The notes beneath the pieces are model-generated. The model was not told the origin of the DNA and did not search any database. It saw only the letters and a program-made list of their open reading frames with translations. A DNA stretch of 64,000 nucleotides from NCBI GenBank assembly GCA_016709225.1, contig JADJEE010000001.1, positions 1,984,001-2,048,000 of the forward strand, given 5' to 3'. Positions 34,462-42,113 of the stretch are shown here, one piece after another. How positions within the stretch are numbered: the first letter of the stretch is position 1; every line of letters starts with the position of its first letter. The translations under genes and the position numbers were made by a program. This DNA comes from Deltaproteobacteria bacterium. Lineage in GTDB: Bacteria; Myxococcota_A; Polyangia; Nannocystales; Nannocystaceae.

Positions 34462-35676
34462 ATGCCGGGACACTCGCGCCGCGTCGCGTACGAGACCGCC
34501 CGCCTCGCGCTGGCGCGCGTGCACCTCGACACCGCGGGTGACCTCGCGGCCGTTGCCGCCCGTGCCACCCGCATCTGCGCCGAGGCCCTGCAGGTGGCCC
34601 GCGTCGGGATCTGGGTGTTCGACGACGACGGCACGCTGCGTTGCGTCGCGCTGCACGATCGCGAGCAGGGCCCCCAGGGCGGCGGCACGGCCCTGGCCCC
34701 CGCGACCCTGCCCCGCTACCGCGCCGCGCTCGACACCTGCCGCGTGCTGGTGGCCGACGACGCCCGCCTGCACCCGGCGACCGCCGAGCTCACCGCGGGC
34801 TACCTCGAGCCCCACGGCATCGGTGCGCTGCTCGACGCGCCGGTGTTCCGCGACGGGCACCTCTACGGCGTGCTGTGCCACGAACACGTCGGCGGCGCGC
34901 GTCGCTGGACCCACGCCGAGGCCGAGTTCGCGTCGGCGGCGGCCGAGGTGGTCGCGCTGGTGTTCGCACAGGCCGAGCGCGCCCGTGCCGAGGCCGAGCT
35001 GCGCGAGCAGAGCAACCGCGCCCGCGATCTCGAGCGACTGCTCGAGGTCCGCCGGCTCGCGCGCAACGTCGCCCACGACTTCAACAACGTGATGACCTCC
35101 GCGATGATGCTGACGGCCTCGCTCGAGCCCGGCGATCTCGCGACCGCGCAGCGCGAGCTGTCCGAGGTGCTCGAGATCGGCCGCAAGCTCGCCGCCGAGC
35201 TGCTGCGTTTCGCGGGCCCGCGCGAGGGCGCCACGCCGGCGGGCACCCAGGGCGCGCTGGCGGGCATCCGCGCGCTCGGTCCGGTGCTGTCGCTCCTGTT
35301 GCGACCGCGCGCGCAGCTCGTGATCGACGTGGCGGGCGACGACCTCGCGATCGGGCTGGCGCCGCTCGAGCTCGAGCAGGTCGTGCTCAACCTCTGCGTC
35401 AACGCCCGCGACGCGATCTCCACCCAGGGCCAGGTGTCCCTGCACGCGCGCGGCGGCACCGCGCTCGAGCTGGAGATCCGCGACGACGGCGTCGGCATGG
35501 ACGACGCCGTCAAGCAGCACCTCTTCGAGCCCTACTTCACGACCAAGTCCGAGGGCAACGGCATGGGCCTGGTGTTGGTGCTCGACCTGGTGCGCAGGGC
35601 CGGCGGCACGCTGCAGATCGACAGTGCGCCCGGCCGCGGTACCACGGTCCGCGTGACGCTCCCGCGCGCGCCGTGA
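34462..35676 (+). CDS. GAF-domain sensor histidine kinase
   Basis: 404 residues from ATG 34462; a GTG at 34456 and a TTG at 34432 are alternative starts. TATCAT at 34439-34444 would be the -10 and favours a start at 34456 or 34462. Residues 22-170 are a GAF domain. A coiled segment leads to the H-box NVAHDFNNVMTSAMM (His205), and the ATPase domain has NLCVNARDA, RDDGVGMD, FEPYFTTKSEGNGMG and the closing GRGTTVRVTLP. No membrane helix is seen, so it is a soluble sensor. The HDFNN form of the H-box is that of hybrid-type kinases, but no receiver is attached; the receiver-like protein just upstream may be the partner. Confidence 0.88.
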   Translation: MPGHSRRVAYETARLALARVHLDTAGDLAAVAARATRICAEALQVARVGIWVFDDDGTLRCVALHDREQGPQGGGTALAPATLPRYRAALDTCRVLVADDARLHPATAELTAGYLEPHGIGALLDAPVFRDGHLYGVLCHEHVGGARRWTHAEAEFASAAAEVVALVFAQAERARAEAELREQSNRARDLERLLEVRRLARNVAHDFNNVMTSAMMLTASLEPGDLATAQRELSEVLEIGRKLAAELLRFAGPREGATPAGTQGALAGIRALGPVLSLLLRPRAQLVIDVAGDDLAIGLAPLELEQVVLNLCVNARDAISTQGQVSLHARGGTALELEIRDDGVGMDDAVKQHLFEPYFTTKSEGNGMGLVLVLDLVRRAGGTLQIDSAPGRGTTVRVTLPRAP

Positions 35677-35769
35677 GCGAGCCATGTGGCGGGGGTCCAC
35701 TCGAGTGGCCCGAGCTGGGACGGCGCCGGGGTCAAGCGCGGCCAGCAAAGCCCCGATGGGTCCCGTAGC

Positions 35770-36672
35770 ATGCTCGACCCCAGCCGACGCGCCCGGATCC
35801 CGGACGCCGACATCCAACCCATCCACATCGACGAGCCGACCGCGGTCCGCCGCGGCAACTGTGGCGAGCGCTGCGTCCGCGAGGCCGCGGCAGCGCTCGT
35901 GCAAGCCGCCGAGGCGCCCGGCTTCAAGCTCCCGATGCTGCCCGAGACCGCCAACGAGGCGATGTCGCTCGCCGCCGATCCCAACATCGCGATGCGACGG
36001 CTCGAGCGCGTCATCGTGTCCGACACCGTGCTCACCGCACGGATGCTGACCGTCGCCAGCTCCCCGGCCTACGGCGGCGTGCCGCTGCGCAGCCTCGGCG
36101 CGGCGCTGCAACGCCTCGGCAGCGGGGCCATCCGCGACGTGCTCTACCAGAGCGTGATGGAGTGCCACATGTTCCGCGGCGACGACGAGCGCGTGGCGCG
36201 GGCGCAGCGCGAGCACGCCGTCGCGGTCGCGCGCCTGTCGAAGGCGATCTGCAAGGTCGCCGGCATCGACGACGGCCAGGCCTTCGTCACCGGCCTGCTC
36301 CACGACATCGGCATGCTGGCCCTGCAGGCGCTGCGCAAGCTCCCCGCCACCGCCCACCTCGACCCGGACGACATCCAGAAGGTCGAAGAGATCGTGCACA
36401 CGACCCTGGGCGCCCGCATGGCCGCCGGCTGGAAGCTGCATCCGCAGGTCATCGAAGGCATCCGCCGGCACCACCGCTACCGCGACTACGAGCCGGGCGC
36501 GTACTCGCAGATCGGGCACGTGATCGCGGTCGCGGACATCATCGTCCACCACCTCGGCCTGGGCGGCACGCCGCATCCGCTGACCGACGAGCAGCACGCC
36601 GAGATCGCCGCGCTCGGCCTCGACCCCGCACAGGTGATCGCGGTGGCCGGCGCCGCGTTGCTGGGCTCGTAG
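35770..36672 (+). CDS. HDOD-domain signalling protein
   Basis: 300 residues from ATG 35770. The HDOD core runs from about residue 45: FKLPMLPETANEAMSLAADPNIAMRRLERVIVSDTVLTARMLTVASSPAYG, then GLLHDIGMLALQ and EGIRRHHRYRDYEPG. HDOD domains resemble HD hydrolases; here HD and HH pairs remain, so metal binding is conceivable. Related proteins control motility, c-di-GMP or competence pathways. It follows the sensor-kinase gene by 93 bp and may belong to the same signalling group. Confidence 0.82.
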   Translation: MLDPSRRARIPDADIQPIHIDEPTAVRRGNCGERCVREAAAALVQAAEAPGFKLPMLPETANEAMSLAADPNIAMRRLERVIVSDTVLTARMLTVASSPAYGGVPLRSLGAALQRLGSGAIRDVLYQSVMECHMFRGDDERVARAQREHAVAVARLSKAICKVAGIDDGQAFVTGLLHDIGMLALQALRKLPATAHLDPDDIQKVEEIVHTTLGARMAAGWKLHPQVIEGIRRHHRYRDYEPGAYSQIGHVIAVADIIVHHLGLGGTPHPLTDEQHAEIAALGLDPAQVIAVAGAALLGS

Positions 36673-36701
36673 CCACCGCGCGCGGGGGGGCGGCCACCAC
36701 C

Positions 36702-36719
36702 GCCCCGCGGCCGCGGGGC
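36702..36719. promoter_or_regulatory. Perfect 18-bp palindrome upstream of the MoxR operon
   Basis: GCCCCGCGGCCGCGGGGC is its own reverse complement. It lies 29 bases after the HDOD stop and directly before the extended -10 at 36726, a position fit for an operator; with a minimal loop it could also be a weak terminator. In DNA this GC-rich, chance palindromes of C and G are not rare. Confidence 0.3.
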
Positions 36720-36725
36720 CAAAGC

Positions 36726-36734
36726 TGCTACGAT
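36726..36734 (+). promoter_or_regulatory. Extended -10 element TGCTACGAT for the MoxR operon
   Basis: TG-C-TACGAT, identical to the box at 23120, ends 9 bases before the GTG at 36744, predicting an almost leaderless operon mRNA. Confidence 0.55.
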
Positions 36735-36743
36735 TGCGCGACC

Positions 36744-38096
36744 GTGAGGTCCCCAAGGCGGCGACTCCTGCGCCCGCGCGCATCCCTGTTGAGCTTCACC
36801 CTCGCGGCGCTGGCCTGTGACCGCCCGCCCAGCGTCGCGCCCGCGGCCAGGCCCGAAGCGCGGCCGATCGCGGCGGACACCGAGGCCCCGCCGGCCGCCA
36901 CCGAGCCCCACGCGGCCGCCGATCCCGATCGCATCGACGAGGCCAGCGCGCGGGAGGAGACCGATCGCATCCTCCATGCCGTCGCCAAGGCGCGCAACCT
37001 CGCGGTGCGCAGCGAGGTCGCGGTGGACGTGATCGACAAGCCCGGCATCCGAGCCTTTGCGAAGGACTCGATGTACGAGTTCACGACCCCCGACGAGATG
37101 CGCATGTTGGGTCGCATCGAGTCCGCGCTGGGGGTCGTGCCGCCGGGCAGCGACCCCGAGGCCGTCATCCTCGAGCTGCTCGAGCAGGGCGTGCTCGGCC
37201 TCTACGATCCCAAGCGCAAGACCCTTTTCATCGGCGACTTCGTTCCCAAGTCGATGCTCAGCATGGTCGTCGGCCACGAGATCGCGCATGGGCTCCAGGA
37301 CATGTACTTCGACCTGCACAAGCTGCAGGAGCCCATGCGCCACGCCAGCGACGCCGAGTCGGCACGACGCTTCCTCATCGAGGGCGAGGCCCAGGCGGCG
37401 TACCTCGCGTGGGTCTCGGGCGATGCCGGGGTCGCGGCGCTGGCCGAGCCCGTGCTGCAAGCGATGAGCGACCAGGCGCTCGAGCTGGCGGGCGTCGCGT
37501 CGGCCTACCCCATCCTCGCGCGCTCGCTGCAGATGCCCTACGCCGACGGCGCCGCCACGGTCGCGCGCCTGGTGCAGCGCGATGGCTGGGGCGCGATCGA
37601 CAAGCTGTACGAGAAGCTGCCCGAGTCGACCGAGCAGATGCTGCACATCGACAAGTTGCTCGCGCGCGAGCGACCGCTCCCCGTCGAGGTGGACGCCGAA
37701 GCCCTCGCACCGCTGATGGGCCCCGCCGGTCTGCGCATGGTGTGGCACGACGACATCGGCGAGGCCACGCTGTTGGCGATGCTCGCCGAGCGACGCGACA
37801 CCCGCGAGGCCCGCGCCGCCGCGGCCGGCTGGGGCGGCGACCACTTCCTGGCGTTCGAGCGCGAGGCCGGCAAACCCGGCGCGACCATGCTCGCGGCCGC
37901 CACCGCGTGGGACAGCCCCCGCGACGCCGAGGAGTTCGAGCGCGCCTTCTCGCAGTACCTCGCGGAACACACGCCCGGCGCCCACGTGATCGAGAGGCGG
38001 GCCCACAAGGTCGTGTTCGCCGTGGGCATCCCCGACGGCATCGATCCCGTGGCGCTACGCAAGGCGCTGTGGCGCGGCACCCACGTGGGGAAGTGA
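36744..38096 (+). CDS. HExxH metallopeptidase-like lipoprotein, first gene of the MoxR operon
   Basis: A GTG start gives 450 residues with lipobox AALAC (Cys25) and a Pro/Ala linker. The zinc-binding motif HEIAH (178-182) lies in SMVVGHEIAHGLQDMYFDL, and Glu213 or Glu215 in FLIEGEAQAAYL is at the right distance to be the third ligand, as in gluzincins. The rest is mostly helical and unrecognised. It begins the operon that continues with a large membrane protein 11 bp on, then MoxR, DUF58 and VWA proteins. A surface protease or zinc-dependent chaperone acting with that complex is a reasonable guess. Confidence 0.78.
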   Translation: MRSPRRRLLRPRASLLSFTLAALACDRPPSVAPAARPEARPIAADTEAPPAATEPHAAADPDRIDEASAREETDRILHAVAKARNLAVRSEVAVDVIDKPGIRAFAKDSMYEFTTPDEMRMLGRIESALGVVPPGSDPEAVILELLEQGVLGLYDPKRKTLFIGDFVPKSMLSMVVGHEIAHGLQDMYFDLHKLQEPMRHASDAESARRFLIEGEAQAAYLAWVSGDAGVAALAEPVLQAMSDQALELAGVASAYPILARSLQMPYADGAATVARLVQRDGWGAIDKLYEKLPESTEQMLHIDKLLARERPLPVEVDAEALAPLMGPAGLRMVWHDDIGEATLLAMLAERRDTREARAAAAGWGGDHFLAFEREAGKPGATMLAAATAWDSPRDAEEFERAFSQYLAEHTPGAHVIERRAHKVVFAVGIPDGIDPVALRKALWRGTHVGK

Positions 38097-38107
38097 TCGC
38101 TCGACCC

Positions 38108-40153
38108 ATGACCTCCGCCCGCTCGCCCGACCCGACGCATGCCCGTGACGGCGCGCTCTCGCAGCTGGTGCTGCGGGCGCGCAGACGACAACGCACGGCC
38201 GACGCGCTGTGGGCCCTGTCGCGGGTGGCCTTGCCCGCCGCGGTGACGCTGGTCGCGGTCGGCCTCGTGCTCGTGCGCCGCTTCGGGCTCCCGCCGGTGG
38301 CGCTGTGGGTCGCGACGGTGCCGGTGCCGGTCGCGGTGGCGTGGGCGTGGCTGCGTCCGCTGCCGCTGCGGGCGCTGCTGCGCCGCATCGACGCGCACCA
38401 TCGCCTCGACGATCGCCTCGGCAGCGCGCTCGAATTCTCGGCCGGCAAGCCGCCGACCGATCCCCGCGCCGCCGCCATCGTCGCGCTGGTGCGCGAGGAC
38501 GCCGAGCGCCTCGCGTCGCAGGTCGACCCGCGACCGGCGATCCCCGTCGCCGTGCCGGCGCCGCAGCTGCGCGACGCCGTGCCGCTCGGGTTGCTCGGGC
38601 TCGCGTTGCTGGTGCCGGTCGCGACCGCCCAGCTGCTCTCGCCGCTCATCGGCGAGGTGATCATCGCGCCCGCCGAGCAGGTCGACGCCCGCGCCGGCCT
38701 CGATCTCGCGCTCGCGAGCCCGCTGCGTCAGAGCCTGCGCGAGCTGGCCAAGACCGACGACGAGGTCGCCGCAGCCGCCCATGAGATGCTCGAGATCCTC
38801 GACGCCCTGGAGCGCGGCGAGATCGATCGCGCGCTCGCGCTCGAGCGGCTCGAGCAGCTCGAGGCCGAGCTCGCCGCCGCCGACGATCGTCTGCAAGAGG
38901 AGCTACGCGAGGACCCGGCGGCGCTCGCCGACGCCACCCGCGACCTGGCCGACGCGTTCGAGACCGAGGCGCTCACCGCCGACGTCGGCAAGGCGCTCGA
39001 CCGCGGCGACGGCGAGCAAGCCGAGAGCGCGCTGGCCGAGGCTGGCGCCGAGGCCGAGGCGAACGCCGACGCCAACGAGCAGCTCGAGCGATCGCTGAAG
39101 GAGGCCGAACGCCGCCTGGGCAAGCGCGCCGACCAGCGCGACGCCAGCGAGACCGCCAAGCAGCTCGACGAGGCCGAGCGCCGCCTGCGACGCGAGGAGA
39201 AGAAGCAGCCCGAGACACCCGAGGAGGCGCAGGAGCACGAGCGTCGCCTGAAGAAGCAGCGCGACCAGGTCGAGCAGCTGCGTCGCCAACACGAGCGCGA
39301 GCTCGCGGCGCAGAAGAAGGTCGAGGAGCTGCGCCGCGCCGCGCAGCAGGCCGCACAGAGCAAGGCCGGCAGCGCCGAGCGCAAGCGCAAGCTCGAGCAG
39401 CTCGGCCGCGGCATGAAGGACGCCAGCCGCAGCGCGAGCGGATCGCAGCGCATGCAAGGCGCCCGCGATGCCGTCGAGGAGGCGAAGACCTTCGTGCGCC
39501 GCGCCGGCCAGCAGGGCGCCGGCGAGCAGCGCCGTCGCCAGCAGGTCCGACGCTTCGATCAGGCCGCCAAGGGCGAGGGCGACAAGGACGGTCAGGACGG
39601 CAAGGGCAAGGATGGCAAGGGCAAGGGCAAGTCGACGTTGCTGGTCGAGGGCCAGGTCGGCGAAGGCAAGCCCGGCGGCACCATGCGCATGCCGGGCGAA
39701 GGCCAGGGCGAAGGCGAAGGTGAAGGCGAAGGCCAAGGCCAAGGCGAGGGCCAAGGCCAAGGCCAGGGCGAGGGCGAGAGCGACTCCGACGGCGACGGTC
39801 AGGGCGAAGGCGACGGCCAAGGCGAGGGCCAGGGTCAACAGGGTCAGGGCCAGAGCCAGGGGCAATCGGCCGGTGGCGACGGCATCGGCGACGGCTCGCA
39901 GGATCCCCAGGGTGACCCCACCGCGATCGCGGCGCACACGAAGGACGTCCGCGTCAACGCCAAGCGCGGCCGCGGTGTGAGCAAGGCCGAGGTGCTCAAG
40001 GACGCCAGCCAGCACGGCTTTGCGACCGAGCCCTACCGCAAGATGTACCAGGAGTACCGCGACTTCGCGCAGAGCTCGCTCGACTCCACCGCGTTTCCGG
40101 CGGCGCAGCGTCGCCTCGTCAAGCGCTACTATCAAATGATCCAAGCGCGCTGA
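38108..40153 (+). CDS. DUF4175-like membrane protein with long coiled coil and Gly/Glu/Gln tract
   Basis: 681 residues. Three hydrophobic helices occupy about residues 35-57, 62-80 and 155-175. After residue 190 comes a long charged helix-forming region (EAERRLGKRADQRDASETAKQLDEAERRLRREEKK type), then a Lys/Gly segment and a tract of about 60 residues made of GEGQ, GQGQ and GEGD units. A more ordered end (KAEVLKDASQHGF...YQEYRDFAQSSLDS) follows. Membrane proteins of this kind, with a coiled coil and low-complexity tract, are often encoded next to MoxR-DUF58 genes. The precise family name is uncertain. Confidence 0.72.
   Translation: MTSARSPDPTHARDGALSQLVLRARRRQRTADALWALSRVALPAAVTLVAVGLVLVRRFGLPPVALWVATVPVPVAVAWAWLRPLPLRALLRRIDAHHRLDDRLGSALEFSAGKPPTDPRAAAIVALVREDAERLASQVDPRPAIPVAVPAPQLRDAVPLGLLGLALLVPVATAQLLSPLIGEVIIAPAEQVDARAGLDLALASPLRQSLRELAKTDDEVAAAAHEMLEILDALERGEIDRALALERLEQLEAELAAADDRLQEELREDPAALADATRDLADAFETEALTADVGKALDRGDGEQAESALAEAGAEAEANADANEQLERSLKEAERRLGKRADQRDASETAKQLDEAERRLRREEKKQPETPEEAQEHERRLKKQRDQVEQLRRQHERELAAQKKVEELRRAAQQAAQSKAGSAERKRKLEQLGRGMKDASRSASGSQRMQGARDAVEEAKTFVRRAGQQGAGEQRRRQQVRRFDQAAKGEGDKDGQDGKGKDGKGKGKSTLLVEGQVGEGKPGGTMRMPGEGQGEGEGEGEGQGQGEGQGQGQGEGESDSDGDGQGEGDGQGEGQGQQGQGQSQGQSAGGDGIGDGSQDPQGDPTAIAAHTKDVRVNAKRGRGVSKAEVLKDASQHGFATEPYRKMYQEYRDFAQSSLDSTAFPAAQRRLVKRYYQMIQAR
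39694..39870. repeat. Degenerate 6-bp repeats coding for a Gly/Glu/Gln tract
   Basis: Successive GGCGAR and GGCCAR hexamers encode alternating Gly-Glu and Gly-Gln pairs. The array may vary in length between strains. On the opposite strand it produces a long Leu/Ala reading frame that is not a gene. Confidence 0.8.
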
Positions 40154-40172
40154 CGCGCACGAAGGCTGCTCC

Positions 40173-41189
40173 ATGTCGACTGCGATCACGACCGCCGAGA
40201 CCCATCAGGAACTGCAGGCGATGCACACCGACCTCGCCGAACTCGCGGCGCAGGTGCAACGCGTCATCGTCGGGCAGGACCGGGTGATCCGCTCGGTCGT
40301 CACGTGCCTGCTCGCCGGCGGCCACGGCCTGCTCGAGGGCGTGCCTGGCCTCGGCAAGACCCTGCTCATCCGCACGCTCGCGCAGGCGCTGCACCTCGAC
40401 TTCGCGCGCATCCAGTTCACGCCCGACCTCATGCCCGCCGACATCGTCGGCACCTCGGTGCTGTTGCAGGCCGAGGGTGATCAGAGCGGTCGCGCGGCGC
40501 TGCAGTACCAGCCCGGTCCGATCTTCTCGAACATCGTGCTCGCCGACGAGATCAACCGCGCCACCCCCAAGACCCAGTCGGCGCTGCTCGAAGCGATGGC
40601 GGAGGGCACCGTGACGGCCGGTGGCGAGACCCGCAGGCTGCCCGACCCGTTCCTGGTGCTCGCGACCCAGAACCCGCTCGAGATGGAGGGCACCTATCCC
40701 CTGCCCGAGGCCCAGCTCGATCGCTTTCTCTTCAAGGTCCACGTCGAGTTCCCCGGCGAGGACGAGCTCATCGCGATCCTCGATCGCACCACCGGCCAGG
40801 GCAGCGCCACGGTGAAGCCCGTGCTCGATGCGCGGCGCATCGGTGAGATGCGACAGCTGGTGCGCGCGATCCCGGTGACCGACAGCGTCACCCGCTACGT
40901 CGTGCGGGTGCTGCGGGCCACCCACCCCGACGATCCGCGCGCGCCCGAGCTGGTCAAGCGCTACGTCCGCTTCGGTGGCAGCCCCCGCGGCGCCCAGGCG
41001 ATGCTGCTGGCGGCGCGCATCCGCTGCACCTTCGACGGCCGCATGACGCCGTCGATCGACGACGTCCGTGCGGTCGCCCCCGAGGCGCTGCGTCACCGCG
41101 TGATCCTCAACTTCGAGGGCGAGGCCGAGGGCATCGCGATCGACGACTGCATCGCGAAGGCGCTGGCGGCGGTGCCGGCGGACAAGTGA
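40173..41189 (+). CDS. MoxR family AAA+ ATPase
   Basis: 338 residues. Walker A is GVPGLGKT (56-63), Walker B LADEINRA, with the MoxR signature TPKTQSALLEAMAEG, sensor 1 ATQNPLEMEGTYPLPEAQLDRF and a C-terminal lid domain. MoxR ATPases act as chaperones that mature metal-containing or multi-subunit complexes, together with the VWA proteins encoded downstream. Spacing to the neighbours is 19 bp and 3 bp, so it is part of the five-gene operon. Confidence 0.93.
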   Translation: MSTAITTAETHQELQAMHTDLAELAAQVQRVIVGQDRVIRSVVTCLLAGGHGLLEGVPGLGKTLLIRTLAQALHLDFARIQFTPDLMPADIVGTSVLLQAEGDQSGRAALQYQPGPIFSNIVLADEINRATPKTQSALLEAMAEGTVTAGGETRRLPDPFLVLATQNPLEMEGTYPLPEAQLDRFLFKVHVEFPGEDELIAILDRTTGQGSATVKPVLDARRIGEMRQLVRAIPVTDSVTRYVVRVLRATHPDDPRAPELVKRYVRFGGSPRGAQAMLLAARIRCTFDGRMTPSIDDVRAVAPEALRHRVILNFEGEAEGIAIDDCIAKALAAVPADK

Positions 41190-41192
41190 CGC

Positions 41193-42113
41193 GTGGCCGC
41201 GCGGGCGAGTGCGACGCAGAAGGCCGCCGACGCGGCGCTGTTCGACGAGGCCTTCATGGCCAAGCTCGAGCTGCTGCAGGTGATCGCGCGCCGGCTGTTC
41301 CGCGGGCGTCAGCGGGCCGAACGCAAGACCCGCAAGCTCGGGCAGGGGCTGGAGTTCGCCGATCACCGCGAGTACTCGCCGGGTGACGACATCCGCTACC
41401 TCGACTGGACCGCATGGATCCGACTGCGTCACCGGCTCATCCGCCTGTTCGAGGAGGACGAGGACCTGCCGGTGCGGATCATCGTCGACGCCAGCGCATC
41501 GATGGCCACCCGCGGCGGTGGCAAGCTCCGCTACGCGCAGCGCGTGGCGGCGGCGTTGGCCTACGTCGGGCTGGCCAACCTCGACCGTGTGGGCCTGTCG
41601 TGCATTCGCGGCAGCACCATCGAGACCCTGCCGGCGGTGCGGGGCAAGGGCCGCATCTTCAACGTCTTCGAGTTCCTCAAGGGGATGCGGCCCGAGGGCG
41701 TGACCGACCTCCGCGCGGGCCTGTCGCGTTTCGCGGCGCAGAGCAGCCAGCCGGGCCTGTCGATCGTGATCAGCGACTTCTACGACATGCACGCGTTCGA
41801 AGGCCTGAACCTGCTGCGCTTCCGCAAGCACGACCCGGTCGCGATCCAGGTGCTCGATCCGATCGAGGCCGATCCCCGCGGCACCGGCCTGCGTGGCGAT
41901 CTCAGCGTGCTCGACTGCGAACGCAACGAGCGTCGCGACGTGACGGTCTCGGCACGCACCCTCGAGGCCTTCGCCCAGGCCCACGAGCGCTTCTGTCAGG
42001 CGCTCGCGAGCAACTGTCGCTCCCGCGGCGTGCACTACGTGCGCGCCAACATCGACGTCGCCTTCGATGACCTCGTGCTGCGGATGTTCCGCGAGGGGGG
42101 CGTGCTGCTGTGA
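41193..42113 (+). CDS. DUF58 protein with VWA-like metal site
   Basis: 306 residues from GTG 41193. The DUF58 signature GQGLEFADHREYSPGDDIRYLDWTAWIR occupies residues 50-77. A VWA-like fold follows with the MIDAS motif D-x-S-x-S (Asp99, Ser101, Ser103 in VDASASM) and SDFYD later. DUF58 proteins accompany MoxR ATPases and are thought to recognise their client. The next gene starts inside its stop codon (GTGA). Confidence 0.92.
   Translation: MAARASATQKAADAALFDEAFMAKLELLQVIARRLFRGRQRAERKTRKLGQGLEFADHREYSPGDDIRYLDWTAWIRLRHRLIRLFEEDEDLPVRIIVDASASMATRGGGKLRYAQRVAAALAYVGLANLDRVGLSCIRGSTIETLPAVRGKGRIFNVFEFLKGMRPEGVTDLRAGLSRFAAQSSQPGLSIVISDFYDMHAFEGLNLLRFRKHDPVAIQVLDPIEADPRGTGLRGDLSVLDCERNERRDVTVSARTLEAFAQAHERFCQALASNCRSRGVHYVRANIDVAFDDLVLRMFREGGVLL

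Noticed and set aside
38903..40189. Minus-strand frame rich in Leu/Ala that looks like a membrane protein
   Set aside because: The Leu/Ala pattern is only the complement of the GGCGAR/GGCCAR repeat coding for Gly/Glu/Gln. The plus-strand frame has the better codon use and operon context.
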